DNA of 64,000 nucleotides from Torreya grandis (GCA_037957365.1 JARHVA010000666.1:993501-1057500); one strand, 5' to 3'; counted from the stretch's first letter, positions 1 to 12,263 are shown. Made by a program: numbers and translations. Notes: generated from the sequence alone by a model not told the origin.

Positions 1-1661
1 CCACTGATATGTTTATGGTTATAAGTTGGAATATGTGGCATACCTTATTTTAATTAGTAAGCATGAATTACTAAAATTTAATTTTTAATTAAATTGGGTG
101 AATAACAATATGTACACTCATAATTGGTCTTGAGCTGAAAGATGAAAGTAATTTTTTAGGCTTTGCAATTTGGAAGCATGTCTTCTTAATATTTTAATAA
201 TTACTTGAAAACCTATATAATGTATAAAATGGTGTGGTATGATTTAAATGTATAGAACCAATATAGTTATGTTAGTAGTCAATTTATATTTAAATTATAC
301 ATATGTATCATGCAAAAGCTATATTATTCTTTGATTTGGATTGATTTGCTTAGAATGGAAACATGTAATCAAAATAATGGAAGTTGTGCATGAATTGTGT
401 TTCATTATATTTTTTTATGATAAAACTTACCCTATTATGCTTTCCATCCTTTCATGAAAAAAAATGGAACTTATGGTATATATTAGAAATAATGAATTGA
501 TTCGTGTATGATTATTATGAATTGCCAAGTATGGCAATAGAACCTTGCATGTTTTGGGTCCTAATGACATATTGATCATTCATAGTAAACATATATTTTA
601 TACATTGAGAGTAAAGTAGCTTGTTTTTACTAGTTATGGTTTTTTCATGAAGTTGAAAATTGTACTTTGTTTTTTATGGTAATGTGAACTATAAATGGAC
701 TAGTTATATTTGGTATGGCATAATTATCTATTCTTCATGGTAAGGGATGATGAGTAATGGGTGGGAAGACTTTTATAAAAAATTAATCATCATCAATTAA
801 TGTGAATGGCATTGATATTTATTCATTTAGTATAGAGTATTATTCTAGTGAACAAGACCCAACTTCATTTGAAGTCTGAAACTATAATTAAAAACTTTGG
901 CCAAAGTAGTGTTATAGTTGTATACATTATATTTTAACTATACTATCCATTTTGTAAGAGTGTGTAAAGTCATATTAGATAGAGGATACATTTCATGGTG
1001 TGTATGACTATTTCATGTGATATTGATAGTATATACATTGTTCTATATGAGTTCTTAATGTTTGCATCGCCATTATCTGCCCCTTCATGAAGGGAAGGGC
1101 CACTCCTAGTGGAGAGATTTGTAGGGGACCATTAGTCTATGGTTATAAGAAAGCATCCAGATGATGTTATCCTTCTCTATAGATACACTTGTACCAATGT
1201 TGTTATTTACACATGGCTAATGTATAAATGAATGACTTGTTTACATAAATCTCCATTGTACAATGATTATATAAATATTTGTATTTGTTCACAGTTGTAT
1301 ATTTATTATTTGATTTTTATACATAAATATCGTTATAGCATTTAATTAATCATAAATTTATGTATTTTTATCGTGTTCATTTGAAAGCATTGATTTATTG
1401 GTATATTGGATATGCAACATCTATTTATAATTTATACACTATGTAGACCTCCTTTGAGGTAGTAAATGAATGATTTATCATGATTAATTAGTGTATTAAT
1501 TAGCATTAATTATTATTTTACTTTTAATTTCATCACATTACATTCAATATTATATAGTGTGTGAACTGTAACCCAATGCTAGGATCATCTTGTGAATGTT
1601 GCAATTAAATTTTATAAAAAAAATAACATATTTTAGTAATGAACCTAGAGTGATTTTAACT
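1..1661 (+). repeat. 5' LTR of the gypsy element (right part only)
   Basis: Aligns by eye along its whole length with 8622-10565 once a 277-bp duplication in the 3' copy is discounted. The shared start is the segment around 'gttataagttggaatatg'. It ends just before the primer site, where the 3' copy has TAACA. About 2.35 kb of this LTR should lie to the left of the window, judging from the 3' copy. No gene is seen inside; short open frames here are not conserved between the two LTRs. Confidence 0.88.
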
Positions 1662-1663
1662 TG

Positions 1664-1675
1664 TGGTATCATAAT
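1664..1675 (+). other. Primer binding site, initiator-Met tRNA type
   Basis: The bases TGGTATCATAAT match the common plant retrotransposon primer site TGGTATCAGAGC at the first eight positions. They lie two bases after the inferred LTR end, which is the normal place. The last four bases have drifted. Confidence 0.75.
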
Positions 1676-2009
1676 AATGAGTCCAATAATGTTAATTTAT
1701 CTCTCCTCTTATATTAGGAGAATATATCATGTGGAAAAACTATTGTTGAAGGAATTTCCAATCATAATTCATAACCTAAACCTAATCAGCTAGAAGTTGA
1801 GTAAGCTTAAAAAATTGATCAAACCATTGCAGTACTGAATGAACTATGGGACTAAATAGTTTCCCTAGAATAGGAGGTACATGGGAATGATAGGGAAGAG
1901 GATAAATAATATCTTGAAAATCATCAAGATAATTAGGAAGAGCACCAAGATCAGGAACATGTGGAAGAATAACAAGCCACAATAGATCAAATACCTACAA
2001 AACTTGCAT

Positions 2010-2830
2010 GAGATATGAAAAAGATAAATCCACCTAGATTCGATGGAATAATGTTGGGTGATGGATCTGAAGGATGGGTCACTAGGATGGATAAGTATTT
2101 CAAAATTTTAAATTAATCTAAAGTGACTAAGGTAGTTTTAGGAACTTATCAACTTTTTGGTGAAGCAAAAATGTGGTGGGACAATAAAACAAATAAATGG
2201 GCCTTAACTCTTCCACCACCATTTAGGAAAGGTTTGTAGCCTTGTTTAAGAATTGATGGCTACCAAAAATATATTCTGATTATAAATTATCTGAATTCTA
2301 AAATCTAAAGCTAGGAGATTTGTCTATGACAAAATACTAGAAATAATTTACCAAGATTCTAAAGTATGTTTCCTAATATCATAATGATGAATGCTTTCCA
2401 AATTAGGAAATTCATCATGGGGATAAGGCCTTAGATTCACTATGAATTAGATATGCATGGGCAAAATTCCATAGACTAGGTTTTCAAGAAAGTTTTTAAG
2501 CAAGAGCAGAATCTCAAATCTCTTACAGAGGTTAGAGATAATTTTTGGAATAATTTTGGTGGCCCAAAAAATTCTTTAAAAAATCTAAATTAGAAGTGTA
2601 ATGGGAATTCCAAGAACATAATTAATAATCAGAATACAAGGTTTAACAACACTTTTATGAATAAGAAATATAAAAATGGTTTTAAGGAAAGATTCAAAAG
2701 ACACAACCATTCAAAGAGAAAGGGACCACTTGAAAGATGTTTCACATGTGGAGGACACCACTATGCTAAGGATTATCCTCACTATAAAATAAGAAGCAAG
2801 TTTAATAATATTTTTATATCTTCATCATAA
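2010..2830 (+). pseudogene. gypsy gag remnant with zinc knuckle
   Basis: The translated stretch from about 2020 reads PPRFDG, then GWVTRMDKYFKI and GEAKMWWDN. This is the pattern of plant gypsy capsid domains (retrotransposon gag family). A zinc knuckle follows at about 2738-2776 (CFTCGGHHYAKDY), whose last cysteine is replaced by tyrosine (TAT). The protein would coat the element RNA in virus-like particles. In-frame stops and frame changes break it in several places, so it is a relic. It lies directly downstream of the LTR and primer site, as expected for gag. Confidence 0.8.
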
Positions 2831-2919
2831 CAAGGAACCTTTTAGCAACAAATCCATGCCGTTATTAACAATCATCAATTTGAGTTTCAATCCTCTCCCA
2901 TTGAAATGCCAAGTACCTT

Positions 2920-3290
2920 TTTGGGCATTATATTTCAATTTTAATAGATATGAGATCCAATGAATGTTTTATTTCTCCTATAATATTCAATAAACTACCT
3001 AGGAAAGATGGTCATATCACAAATGCTTGGATGGTGCAATATGGAAATAAATCTAAAGTCAAAGTAGACAAGTCTCTTGTAGAGGTAAAGGTGAATTTAC
3101 CTAAATTCACCATAGTAGTATATATTTTTGTAGCTTTGATAGGGTCATATGAAATTATCCTAGAGGTGAATTAGATTTGTAAGCACACAACAAAGGTCGA
3201 CTATTTCTCAAATATGGTCAAATACTTGGATGATTTGGGAAATAAAACACAAATTCAAGGTGAAAAGAAAGAGTTAATATTAAGGTAAAT
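2920..3290 (+). pseudogene. gypsy aspartic protease remnant
   Basis: The segment reads MRSNECFISP, later GSYEIILEVN and TTKVDYFSNMV. These correspond to the flap and C-terminal parts of the retropepsin of plant gypsy elements (typical form: D-T/S-G-A, F-I-S, G-x-D-x-I-L-G-M-D-W-L). The catalytic D-T/S-G is degraded to D-M-R, so protease activity would be lost. The domain normally matures the Gag-Pol polyprotein. It sits between gag and reverse transcriptase in the expected order. Confidence 0.7.
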
Positions 3291-3299
3291 TTTAGATAT

Positions 3300-4130
3300 T
3301 TAGTTATATAAGGCTTAACAAAAAGGATGTCAGGTGATCATGATCAAGTTTGATGAAATATATGAAAATAAAAAAACCTACCTTAGAATACAATCCCTTA
3401 TGTAGGAATTTATAGATGTATTTCTAAAGGAGTTACTTAGATTACCTCCCAAAAGAGAATTTGACTTCATGATTGACATTGTTTTAAGATTGAAGCCTCA
3501 ATCCAAGGCTCCCTACAAAATGATAACAATAAATTTATTTGAATTAAAATCCCAAATTTAATAAATGTTATCCAAAGGATTAATTTATCTAAGTGTTTCC
3601 ATGGGGTACTTTAGTGGTAAAAATGAAGATGAAGGATGAGACTCTTTTCCTATGAATAGATTTCATGATATTGAATAATGCAACCATCAAAAATAGGTAT
3701 ACCATACTATAAATTGATGACCTCTTTGATCAAATGCGAGGTGTAACACTATTTTACAAGATTGATTTAAAAATAGGGTACCATCAATTAAGAATCAAAT
3801 AAGAACATTTCTTTCAAAACAAGATATGGGCACTACAAATTCATAGTTCTCCATTTTGGGTTAACGAATGCACCTACAACATTCATGAATCTCATGAATA
3901 GTGTGTTTAGGGATTATTTGGATCACTTTGTGTTTTTTATTCATGAAATTATAATATATTCCAAGAGAGAAGAAGAGTATATTGAGCATATGCATCTGGT
4001 TTTACAATGCTTGCATAAGTATAAGCTCTATAAAAAACTATCAAAGTGTGATTTATTTCAAAGAAAGGTGTAATAACTGGGACATATTATTTTATCAAAG
4101 GGAATTTTAGTATATTTATAAAATATTAAA
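3300..4130 (+). pseudogene. gypsy reverse transcriptase remnant
   Basis: Recognisable pieces occur in order: PPKREFDFMID at the start of the domain, FYKIDLKIGYHQLRI (the D-L-x-x-G-Y-H-Q motif), then HYKFIVLHFGLTNAPTTFM. Next comes FVFFIHEIIIYSK, where functional elements have F-x-D-D. The two catalytic aspartates are replaced by His-Glu. At least one frameshift separates the GYHQ block from the TNAPTTFM block. The longest open part is 3885-4073. The domain would copy element RNA to DNA, but this copy is dead. Confidence 0.88.
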
Positions 4131-4780
4131 GCCACCATGGAATGGTCAACACCCAAGAGTATTCATTAGGAGCATAGTTTTATAAGTTTATTTGGGTACT
4201 ATAAAAAATTTGTACCAAATTTATCCAAAATAGCTAACCCAACCACCACCTTATAATGGAAGGAACATCATTTTGTTTGGAATGATAAGTGTGAGGAATT
4301 CTTTCAAACCCTCAAAGATAGGCTATCCTTAGCACTAGTATTACGTGTACTAGAATTAAATGGTCATTTTTTTGTGATAATAAATGCTTCAAGGGATGGT
4401 TTAGGTCAATTACTAATATAGGAAGGCTCAATAGTAGCATACAAGTCTAGGAAATTAAATCATTATGAGGCTAATTATGTTCCACATGATTTGGATTTGG
4501 CTACAATAGTGCATGACTTATAGGTATGGAGGCATTATTTGTTGGGTAAGCCATTTGTACTCAAAATAAATAATTTAGGGATCAATTGTATCTTTACCCA
4601 ACCCAATCTAAATGCTCATAAAAGGCATTGGTTGGAATTTTTATTAGATTATGAATTTAACATTAGCTATATAAAGGGAAAATAAAATAGGATTACTGAC
4701 GCTATTAGCTGTAGAAGGTACATAACAGCAATGGTTACTATCAAAATTAACTTCCAATATTAAGTTGTGAAATTCTCACC
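4130..4780 (+). pseudogene. gypsy RNase H remnant
   Basis: Downstream of RT the translation gives WKEHHFVWNDKCEEFFQTLK, then FFVIINASRDGLGQLL, KLNHYEANYVPHDLDL, WRHYLLGKPF and ISYIKGK-NRITDAIS. These are the ordered landmarks of the gypsy RNase H (start of the D-A-S block, the Y-x-x-x-E block, the H-Y-L block and the N-x-x-A-D-A-L-S end). Several stop codons interrupt the frame. RNase H removes the RNA strand during reverse transcription. The copy is non-functional. Confidence 0.82.
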
Positions 4781-4849
4781 AGGAAACTAATTCTATGATC
4801 AATTCAAGAAAGATCTAGTAGAAATTCCTCAAGATCATAAGTAGAAAAG

Positions 4850-6230
4850 ATTTCATTCTAGGAATGATGGACTTCTGAGATTCAATGAAAGGATCTATGT
4901 TCTAGATAAAGAGAATTTTAGGGTAGTCATGCTCAAGTAGTTGTATGACACTCTTTTCTAGGTCATCCAGATGTAACTAAATTTATTGCAAAGATTAAAC
5001 CTTTATATTTATAGAAAGGAATCAAGAAAGACACAGATGATTTTGTCTCAAGATGTTTGGAATGTCAACAAGTTAAGTTTGTACATGTTCATCATGTTGG
5101 GTTGTTGTATCAACATAACATTCCAAAGTGGAAGTGGAAAGTCATCAGTATGAAATTTTTTCCAACAGTTTCCTTTGATAATAAATATACATGATATGAT
5201 TATGGTGGTTATTGATAAACTCACAAAGGTAGCACATTTCATTCCAAGCAATGTGACTGATGATAACTAGTGATAGATAAAAGGTTTGTTAAATATATTT
5301 TTGTATTACATGGTTTCTAGATAAATTAATTTTTAATAAAGACCCTCATATGACTTTAAGGTTTTGACAAACTCTTAATATAGTTTTGGGCACATAGATG
5401 AATTTTAATACAACCTGCCATCTAGAAATAGATGGGCAAATAAAAAGGGTAAATTAGGTCTTGGAAGATCTTCTAAAAAAGTATTTCATATATCATAAAT
5501 ACAAATAGAAGGAATAACTTCCATTATATGATTTTTATTATAACAAAACATTTTGGTTAGCTTTGAAAATGGATCCATACGAAGCCTTGTATGGTAGAAG
5601 GTGCATAACACCTATAAATTGGGATAAATTTGAATATATAGTGGTATTTGGACCAAATATGCTTTAAAAAATGGAATAATAGGTAAAGTTAATTAGGAAA
5701 AGGTTGGTTGAATCCAATGATAGATAAAAGAGCTATGCTAATATGAAATGAACAACAAGATAATTCTCATTTGGAGATAAGGCTTTTTGTGGGTTAAACC
5801 ATAAAGAGTTCTATCAAGTTTGGAAATTTATCCAAACTCGTAATTTATGTGGGACCCTTCAAGGTTTTGGAAGTGCTTAATATTGTTGCATACAAGCTTG
5901 TTTTGCCACCATATTTAGCATAAATTCATAACATTTTTCATGTATCTTATCTGATAAAGTATGTGGTTGACCCCTCTCATGTATTGAATTGACATGCATT
6001 ACAAGTTCTAGATCTAGGACTAGTAAAAATAGAACCAATCACAATACTTGATACTCATAAACTTAGTTTGCGTAATTGAGAGCTTTTTCAATGCAAGGTT
6101 TAGTGGGAATATTAATCTTAAGATAATTCCACTTGGGGGATCTAAAAGAGTTTCAAAGGCTTTTACCTCATTTGTTTTCTTGATGTGTTCTATTGGACTA
6201 TTTATATTTTCATACATATTTACTTGATAA
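4850..6230 (+). pseudogene. gypsy integrase remnant with C-terminal chromodomain-like tail
   Basis: Visible pieces include HDMIMVVIDKLTKVAHFIPSN, the core following the first catalytic Asp, and later MDPYEALYGRRC, a hallmark of the end of the integrase core. They are followed by LAQIHNIFHVSYL and, near 6030-6170, a block resembling the chromodomain region (ILDTHKL, FQCKVQWEY, NSTWG). This tail suggests a chromovirus lineage, whose chromodomain steers insertion to certain chromatin. Multiple stops and frame breaks make it a pseudogene. The placement of integrase after RNase H supports Ty3/gypsy. Confidence 0.8.
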
Positions 6231-6257
6231 TAATGTCATTGGGGAAATGACCTATTT

Positions 6258-6270
6258 ATGGTGAGGAGGA
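6258..6270 (+). other. Polypurine tract
   Basis: A purine-rich stretch, GGTGAGGAGGA, stands immediately before TGTTAT, the inferred first bases of the 3' LTR. This is the usual start point of plus-strand DNA synthesis in LTR retrotransposons. Confidence 0.7.
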
Positions 6271-8031
6271 TGTTATATTATATATAACCCTTAGATAATG
6301 TGATTTTAAACAATCAACTAACCAATGATTAGTTATATTTATGAATCATGTGGATAGATGAGCATATTCGGTTTGTTGATTTCATAGATTATTGTAAATT
6401 TATGTTATGCATCATTTGATTTCAGTGCATATATGTATGTTTGATAGAAAATAATTATGATAGTTGATATTACTTATGAAATACATAATACAATAGTATT
6501 AATGTCACTTATTTATATTTTTAAATAACGTAATGGACTAACTACATTTTTATGCTTGAGGTTGATACAGGGCATCTCTTACCCTCATCGAGTACCATAA
6601 AGGGAGAACATCACAGGGGAGAAGGTGACAGATAGTAAAAATTTTAGGAAAAAAGAACAAAAATCCAAAACATCACACACAAGCACAATAGATTTGTTTG
6701 ATGTGCATGACTATCTTATTTTATGTTTGCCTTAGATAATTGGTGTGGTTATTGCATCAATACTTGTCACTGTATGGTATGCTTCTATTCATTCTAAAAT
6801 TATTTCTAAAAACCATATTTCTTGGAAACTGACTTGAGTATTTCATTAAATGTTGAGTTGAACATCATTTTGAAATATACATTAAATCCTTCTTGAAAAT
6901 GTTTAGAATAATTATATTAAACATCTCTAAGGTTTATTTATTTTATAGCTATTATTTTTTCTTGATTGTATGTTACTTATATGATTAATAATGCTTTAGT
7001 GATTATAAAATTAATCATGATAAGAAAATAATAAATATGGACTCTTGTTTTTAAACCATTTCATTACACAACCAAGTTTTGTTTAACAAAGAAAAGACTT
7101 TGTTTATGGGTTTGTGGTCCCTAGACCATTAGAGGCACGTTGGCCTTGGTGGGAATTACACCCATTTATGAATTTTTATTTGTAAATTATTAAAGGTTAT
7201 AAATATGTTTTAAATTAAAGAGATTAAAACTAGGTCATATTACTTTACTCAAAATACTCGAGAGGTGATTAGGGTTGAAATGGATAAGTAATTTGGTGGC
7301 TTGAATGGTGGACTATGAGTTGCATTATGGAAAAGGGGAAAAACTATGAGACAAATGTGACATTTAGGGGTAAAATGTGGCATGAAGTTTGGTGAAGAAT
7401 AACAATAGTAAGCTAACCCTATGAATATGAATAAGGCCAAAAATTCACATTTTGTTTGCATTTTTTAAGGGCCTAAGAGAAAATTTCACAGCATGGGGTT
7501 TATAATGGAGCTATTAGACATGGATAAGAAGGAGAAAATGAGGCAAAATAATTCCATGACATGGGAGTAAAGTGAAGAAGAATTTGAACAACGAAGAAAA
7601 GAGGAATTCTTCAAAATATTGTTTGTAGATCCAAGTAAGTAATTAGATTTATTATTTATTCTTATTGCAATGGATTTCACTTGATTTTGGCTAGAATACA
7701 TACCTAAAGTTTTCACTTAAATAAAACCCTAGCATGATGAAATCAATATATGCTAAAAATATGGTTATGGTTTTTTTTTAATTTTGTAAACAAATAATAA
7801 GTCTTTGTTATTATAATTATGATGGGGTGAAAAGGGAATACAAGATTATAGATCTCTTGTTTTGCATATTTGTTTGGTTTGAATCAAATCACTTTGTTTT
7901 ACTCACTGAAAATAGAGACATATAAGGTTTGTAAAGTCTTGAAAAGGAGTTGTGACTTGGAGGGGACATAGGAAAAATAACAAAGATCTCCCTTGAGGTT
8001 TTATTGTGATAAATCAGGTTTTATTATAAAA

Positions 8032-8061
8032 TTGTAGGTGGATTAATGACCACCTATAGGC
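8032..8061. repeat. Inverted repeat (hairpin 1) in the LTR
   Basis: TGTAGGTGG, an 8-base spacer (ATTAATGA) and CCACCTATA form a near-perfect 9-bp stem. It has the same arrangement as the perfect hairpin about 100 bp downstream. Confidence 0.65.
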
Positions 8062-8135
8062 TTGAAATTTTATTTTATTTTTTCATATTATAATTTTTTT
8101 TTTTTTTAAATTAAAAAAATAAAGTTAATATACAG

Positions 8136-8167
8136 ACCTGTAGGTGGTTAAATGACCACCTACAGGT
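8136..8167. repeat. Perfect 12-bp inverted repeat (hairpin 2) in the LTR
   Basis: ACCTGTAGGTGG at 8136-8147 is followed by an 8-base spacer TTAAATGA and the exact reverse complement CCACCTACAGGT at 8156-8167. The RNA would fold as a 12-bp stem with an 8-base loop. Related copies lie at 8032, 8388 and 12231. Confidence 0.85.
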
Positions 8168-8387
8168 GTACATATCAATTTGTTTGAAACCACTATGTAA
8201 TGTAGTTGTTATAGACTATTCTTGTTTGTTGAAACCACATTATAATGTGGTATTTAGGTCATGCTTATTGTTTATTTAAATCACAAGATGGTGTGGAATT
8301 TAAACCCTACATATTGATTTACATAAACCATAGTATGTTTTGGTATTTATATATTTGCTAGTTTTGATAAAATGTTTTTTTTACAAG

Positions 8388-8419
8388 ACTTATAGGTAGG
8401 TAAATATCCTCCTATAGGC
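8388..8419. repeat. Imperfect inverted repeat (hairpin 3) in the LTR
   Basis: ACTTATAGGTAGG, a short AT spacer and CCTCCTATAGGCC form a third, diverged member of the hairpin series. The stem centre has changed on both sides (GGTGG/CCACC to GTAGG/CCTCC), so much of the pairing is kept. Confidence 0.55.
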
Positions 8420-10007
8420 CTACATTCAGTCTTGAAATCCTCTTAATTCACACTAGTATAGTGATTTGTATCTTATGGAAAGAAACAGTTTTTACATATA
8501 CCTGTAACATTAATAAGAACTTGCGAAACCTATAGACTTGTTTATTAACATGATGAGTTAAAACTATGTTTTTAGATCATTAAAAGAGTATAGTTTTAAC
8601 TTGTTTAAAAAAAATTGAAAAATCACCATTGATATTTTTATAGTTATAAGTTGGAATATGTTGCATACCTTGTTTTAATTAGTAAGCATGAACTACTAAA
8701 AGTTAATTGTTAATTAAACTATGTGAAGAATAATATATACTCAGATTTGGACTTGGGCTTAAGAAGGAAAGTAATTATTTAGACTTTACAATTTTTGAAG
8801 CATGTCCTCTTAATATATGAATAATTACTTGAAACCCCATATAATGTATAGAATGGTGTGGTGTGATTTAGATGTATGAAACTAGTACAATCATGTTACT
8901 AGTCAATTTATATTTAAATTATACAAATGTATTATGCAAAAGTTATATTATTATTTGATTTGGATTGATTGTATTAGAATGGAAACATGTACTTAGAATA
9001 ATTGAAGTTGTGAACAGACTAGTTTGCATTGTCTTTTGTTAGGATACAACTTACCCTATTATGAGTTTTATCCTTTCATGAAAATAAAAATGGAATTTAC
9101 AGTATATATTAAAAAGAATGAATTCAATGATGCATAATTATTATGAACTGCCAAGCATGGAAATATAACCTTGCATTGGGTCCTTATGACATAACGACCA
9201 TTCATAGTAAACATATAATTTTGGCATTGAGAGTAAAATACCTAATTTTTAATAGTTATGGTTTTTTCATGAAGTTGAAAATTGTACTTTGTTGTTTTAT
9301 GGTTGTGCGAAATATAAATGGACTAGTTATAGTTGATATGGTGAAACTAGTTGTCCCTCATGGTAAGGGATGACGAGTAACAAGTAGGGGACCTTTTTAA
9401 AAATATTACTCATCATCAATTAACATGAAAGACATATATTTTTATGCATTTAGCATAGAGTATGATTCTAGTGAACAAGAGACAACTTCATTTGAAGTCT
9501 GAAATTATAATAAAAATCTTTAGCCAAAGTAATGTTATAGTTGTACACATTATTTATTCATTATAATATCTAGTTTGCATGCATATGTGAAGTCATATTA
9601 GATAGATTATACATTCCATGGTATGTATGAATATTGCATGTGATAATGATATTATACACATTGTTTTGGATGAGTTCTTGATGTTTGCATCACCATTATC
9701 TATCCCTTTGTGAAGGGAATGTCCATTCCTAGTGGGAAGGTGTGTGGTGACCATTGATCTATGGTTGGATAAAAATCACTCAAATGATGTTCTCCCTCTC
9801 TATAGTTGCATCCAAACTAATCTTTTTATTTACTCATGACTAATGTATAAATGAATGAGTTTTTAATATAAAGCTCCATTGTATTGCTATTGTATAAACA
9901 GTTGTATTTATTGGTAGTTGTAATTTATTATTTGATTATTGTACATAGCAGTGGCTATAACATTCAGTTATTTATAAACTAATGTATTTTGATCTTGTTC
10001 ATTTGAA

Positions 10008-10565
10008 TGTAGTGTTTTATTAGTATATTAGATCTACAACATCTATTTACAAATTGTGCACAATGTAGACCTCTTTTGAGATAGTAAATGAATGATTGTC
10101 ATGAATTAATTAATGGATTATTAACATTAATTATTTTTGTACTTTTACTTTCAGCATATTACATTCAAAAGTATATAGTGTGTGAATTTTAACCCAATGC
10201 TAGGATCATATTTTGAACATTGTAATTAAAATTTTCAAAAATATTTACACATATTTCAATAATGAACCTAGAGTGGTTTTGATTTGAAAATAGTGTTTTA
10301 TTGGTATATTGGATCTGCAACATCTGTTTACAATTTATGCACTATGTAAACCTCTTTTGAAGTAGTAAATGAATGATTTATCATGCTTAACTAGTATATT
10401 AATTAACATTAATTATTATTGTACTTTTAATTTTAGCATATTATATGTAGGAGTATATAGTGTGTGAATTTTAACCCAATACTAGGATAATCTTGTGAAC
10501 ATTGCAATTAATTTTGTCAAAAAAAGTACACATCTTTTAGCAATGAACCTAGAATGGTTCTAACA
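10008..10565 (+). repeat. 277-bp tandem duplication at the end of the 3' LTR
   Basis: The segment 10008-10284, beginning 'tagtgttttattagtatat' and ending with 'gaacctagagtggttttga', is repeated with moderate divergence at 10285-10565. The 5' LTR has a single copy of the corresponding segment (about 1388-1661). The duplication therefore arose in the 3' LTR after insertion, or was lost from the 5' copy. Confidence 0.82.
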
Positions 10566-12219
10566 ACTTATTGTCTTGAGCTAGCTTACAAATTAGTTAA
10601 TAAGGCACAATGTGTATGTTGTTCATCACTATTCAAATGAGATAAGTATTAGGAACTACTCCCATTTGTTTGTATACTTGGAATTTATAATGAAATATTT
10701 TATCACCTAGATGGTGGGCATGACTTAATCATTCATATGCAAATATGGAAACCTATCAGCAGGTCAAAAAATTTAGTCATTAAAACAAATATTAAGGATA
10801 TTATTAAGATTCCCATTCAAGTCAATGGGAATGAACTCAAACTCAAAGGCATTATTTTTGCTTTGAATTGTGATGGAAACCCTAAGTGTGAGGGATTACA
10901 TGATGTAGTCAACATGCCCATTTTAGCATGACTGATAGAGAATGCATGGTGATATTTAGTCTTTGCCTCCATCTTGTATGGTCTTAGACTCCTTGTTAGT
11001 TGATAAAGAAGTACATGAGGCTGAGTTTGATTATAAAATAAAGGCTAAGTAGTTGCATGTCATTTATTACTCAACAAGGATAATGGTTCACATGGATAGA
11101 AAAGTGAGTATTAATGACATTTTTAAAACCCTAGTTCAAACATTCAAAATAAGGAGAAATGAGTGTTAAGGGATATGACATTGGAGAAGGGGAGAAGGTA
11201 GAAGGTAAAAAGGGACTTGATATCACCAGGCAAATTCATTTTTTTCCTAGGATAAAACTACAAGGAAGTACCAAACTCCTAAAACCTAGCAATGGACTTT
11301 TAATATTATAAAAATGAGGGTTTTTAATACTTTATTATTTAGTATCTAGTGTTATTTTGATGAAATACAAGTAATAAATTAATGGAATAAACCCTAGTAT
11401 CTATAAAATTTTATCTAGGAGTATACATAATATAATCCCTAATGTTTGTAGCATCATTTAGATTTATAACAAGGGTTGTAGCTCCATTTACTTCCTTAAA
11501 GGTATAAGAGTCTCTTTTATCAAACCTATACATTGTTAGTGTATGATATAATGTAGTTTTCTTCACTCACATCGAGGAAATATAGGTCCCTAGAGGATTA
11601 ACCATCATCCTTATTATTTTTAAGAATGAGATTAATACCTTGAATATGTTTTTAAACTTAAAATTAATTTCATTATTTAGTGGGAATAAAACTATATTAC
11701 ATTTTGGGTGTTTTTCTTTATATTGGTTGGTTTTATACAAGATCTAGCGAGATGTGGTTATGGAAATATGAGTGATTTTTTTTCACCTCTATATACTTGG
11801 GGGGTGAGATCTCACTTTCACCCATAAGCCTATAAGAGTGAATAACAAGTATATATATAGTTTTAAATTCAGGAGATGAGTGTTATCATTTAGAGGTTCT
11901 AATGTTTGTTGAGAATGCAGTCCTCAGTTTTGCTTCAAACATTGTGTTGTGTATCAAGTAAAGAAATTTATTTAGATAATATATACATTATTTTGGTAAA
12001 TACATAATTTATATACCATAAAGGATATGTGACACTATATTTGATTAGTGCATGACATAAGAGTTTTGTAACTTTTAAGGTATTGTAGTGGAAATTAGTT
12101 AAGTTGATATTATGATAAATTACATGATATGCTTATGCCTTGTGTAAGGATGGAAGTAATGAAATATGGGTAGGTTGGACCTATTTATTATTTGTTATAG
12201 TAAAATGAATAAAATGCAT
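10566..12219. other. Unassigned AT-rich DNA right of the gypsy element
   Basis: No recognisable gene. One short frame at 10737-10931 (64 codons, containing IPIQVNGNELKLKG and FALNCDGNPKCEG) has no family I recognise and is flanked by stops. The rest is AT-rich with no clear repeat match by eye. If the gypsy element made a 5-bp target duplication, the right copy would be ACTTA at 10566-10570. Confidence 0.5.
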
Positions 12220-12230
12220 GATAGTCATAG

Positions 12231-12263
12231 ACCTGTAGGTAGTGGGTACCACCACCTATAGGC
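12231..12263. repeat. Fourth copy of the LTR hairpin motif
   Basis: ACCTGTAGGT, a spacer containing GGGTACC, then ACCTATAGGC repeats the hairpin theme seen at 8032-8419. A half-motif, CCACCTATAG, follows near 12507. This places debris of a related LTR outside the complete gypsy element. Confidence 0.6.

Larger units (their letters stand above)
1..10565 (+). mobile_element. Ty3/gypsy LTR retrotransposon, chromovirus-like, dead
   Basis: The sequence at 1-1661 reappears at about 8622-10565, so these are the two LTRs of one element; the left LTR runs off the window. Between them, in the usual order, are a Met-tRNA-type primer site (1664), gag with a zinc knuckle, protease, reverse transcriptase, RNase H, integrase and a polypurine tract (6258-6270). 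The order RT-RH-IN identifies Ty3/gypsy rather than copia. Every domain carries stops or frameshifts and the catalytic residues of RT and PR are lost, so it cannot move by itself. The LTR begins TGTTA and ends TAACA. The left flank is outside the window, so the target duplication cannot be checked. Confidence 0.9.
6271..10565 (+). repeat. 3' LTR of the gypsy element, about 4.3 kb
   Basis: Starts TGTTAT after the polypurine tract and ends CTAACA, giving the short inverted ends of an LTR. The part from about 8622 matches the window's first 1661 bases. No coding domain was recognised; the small frames inside (for example 7249-7461 and 9143-9373) look incidental. It holds at least three short inverted repeats at 8032-8419 and a 277-bp tandem duplication at its right end. 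At 4.3 kb it is far longer than the LTRs of most plant chromoviruses. Confidence 0.8.
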
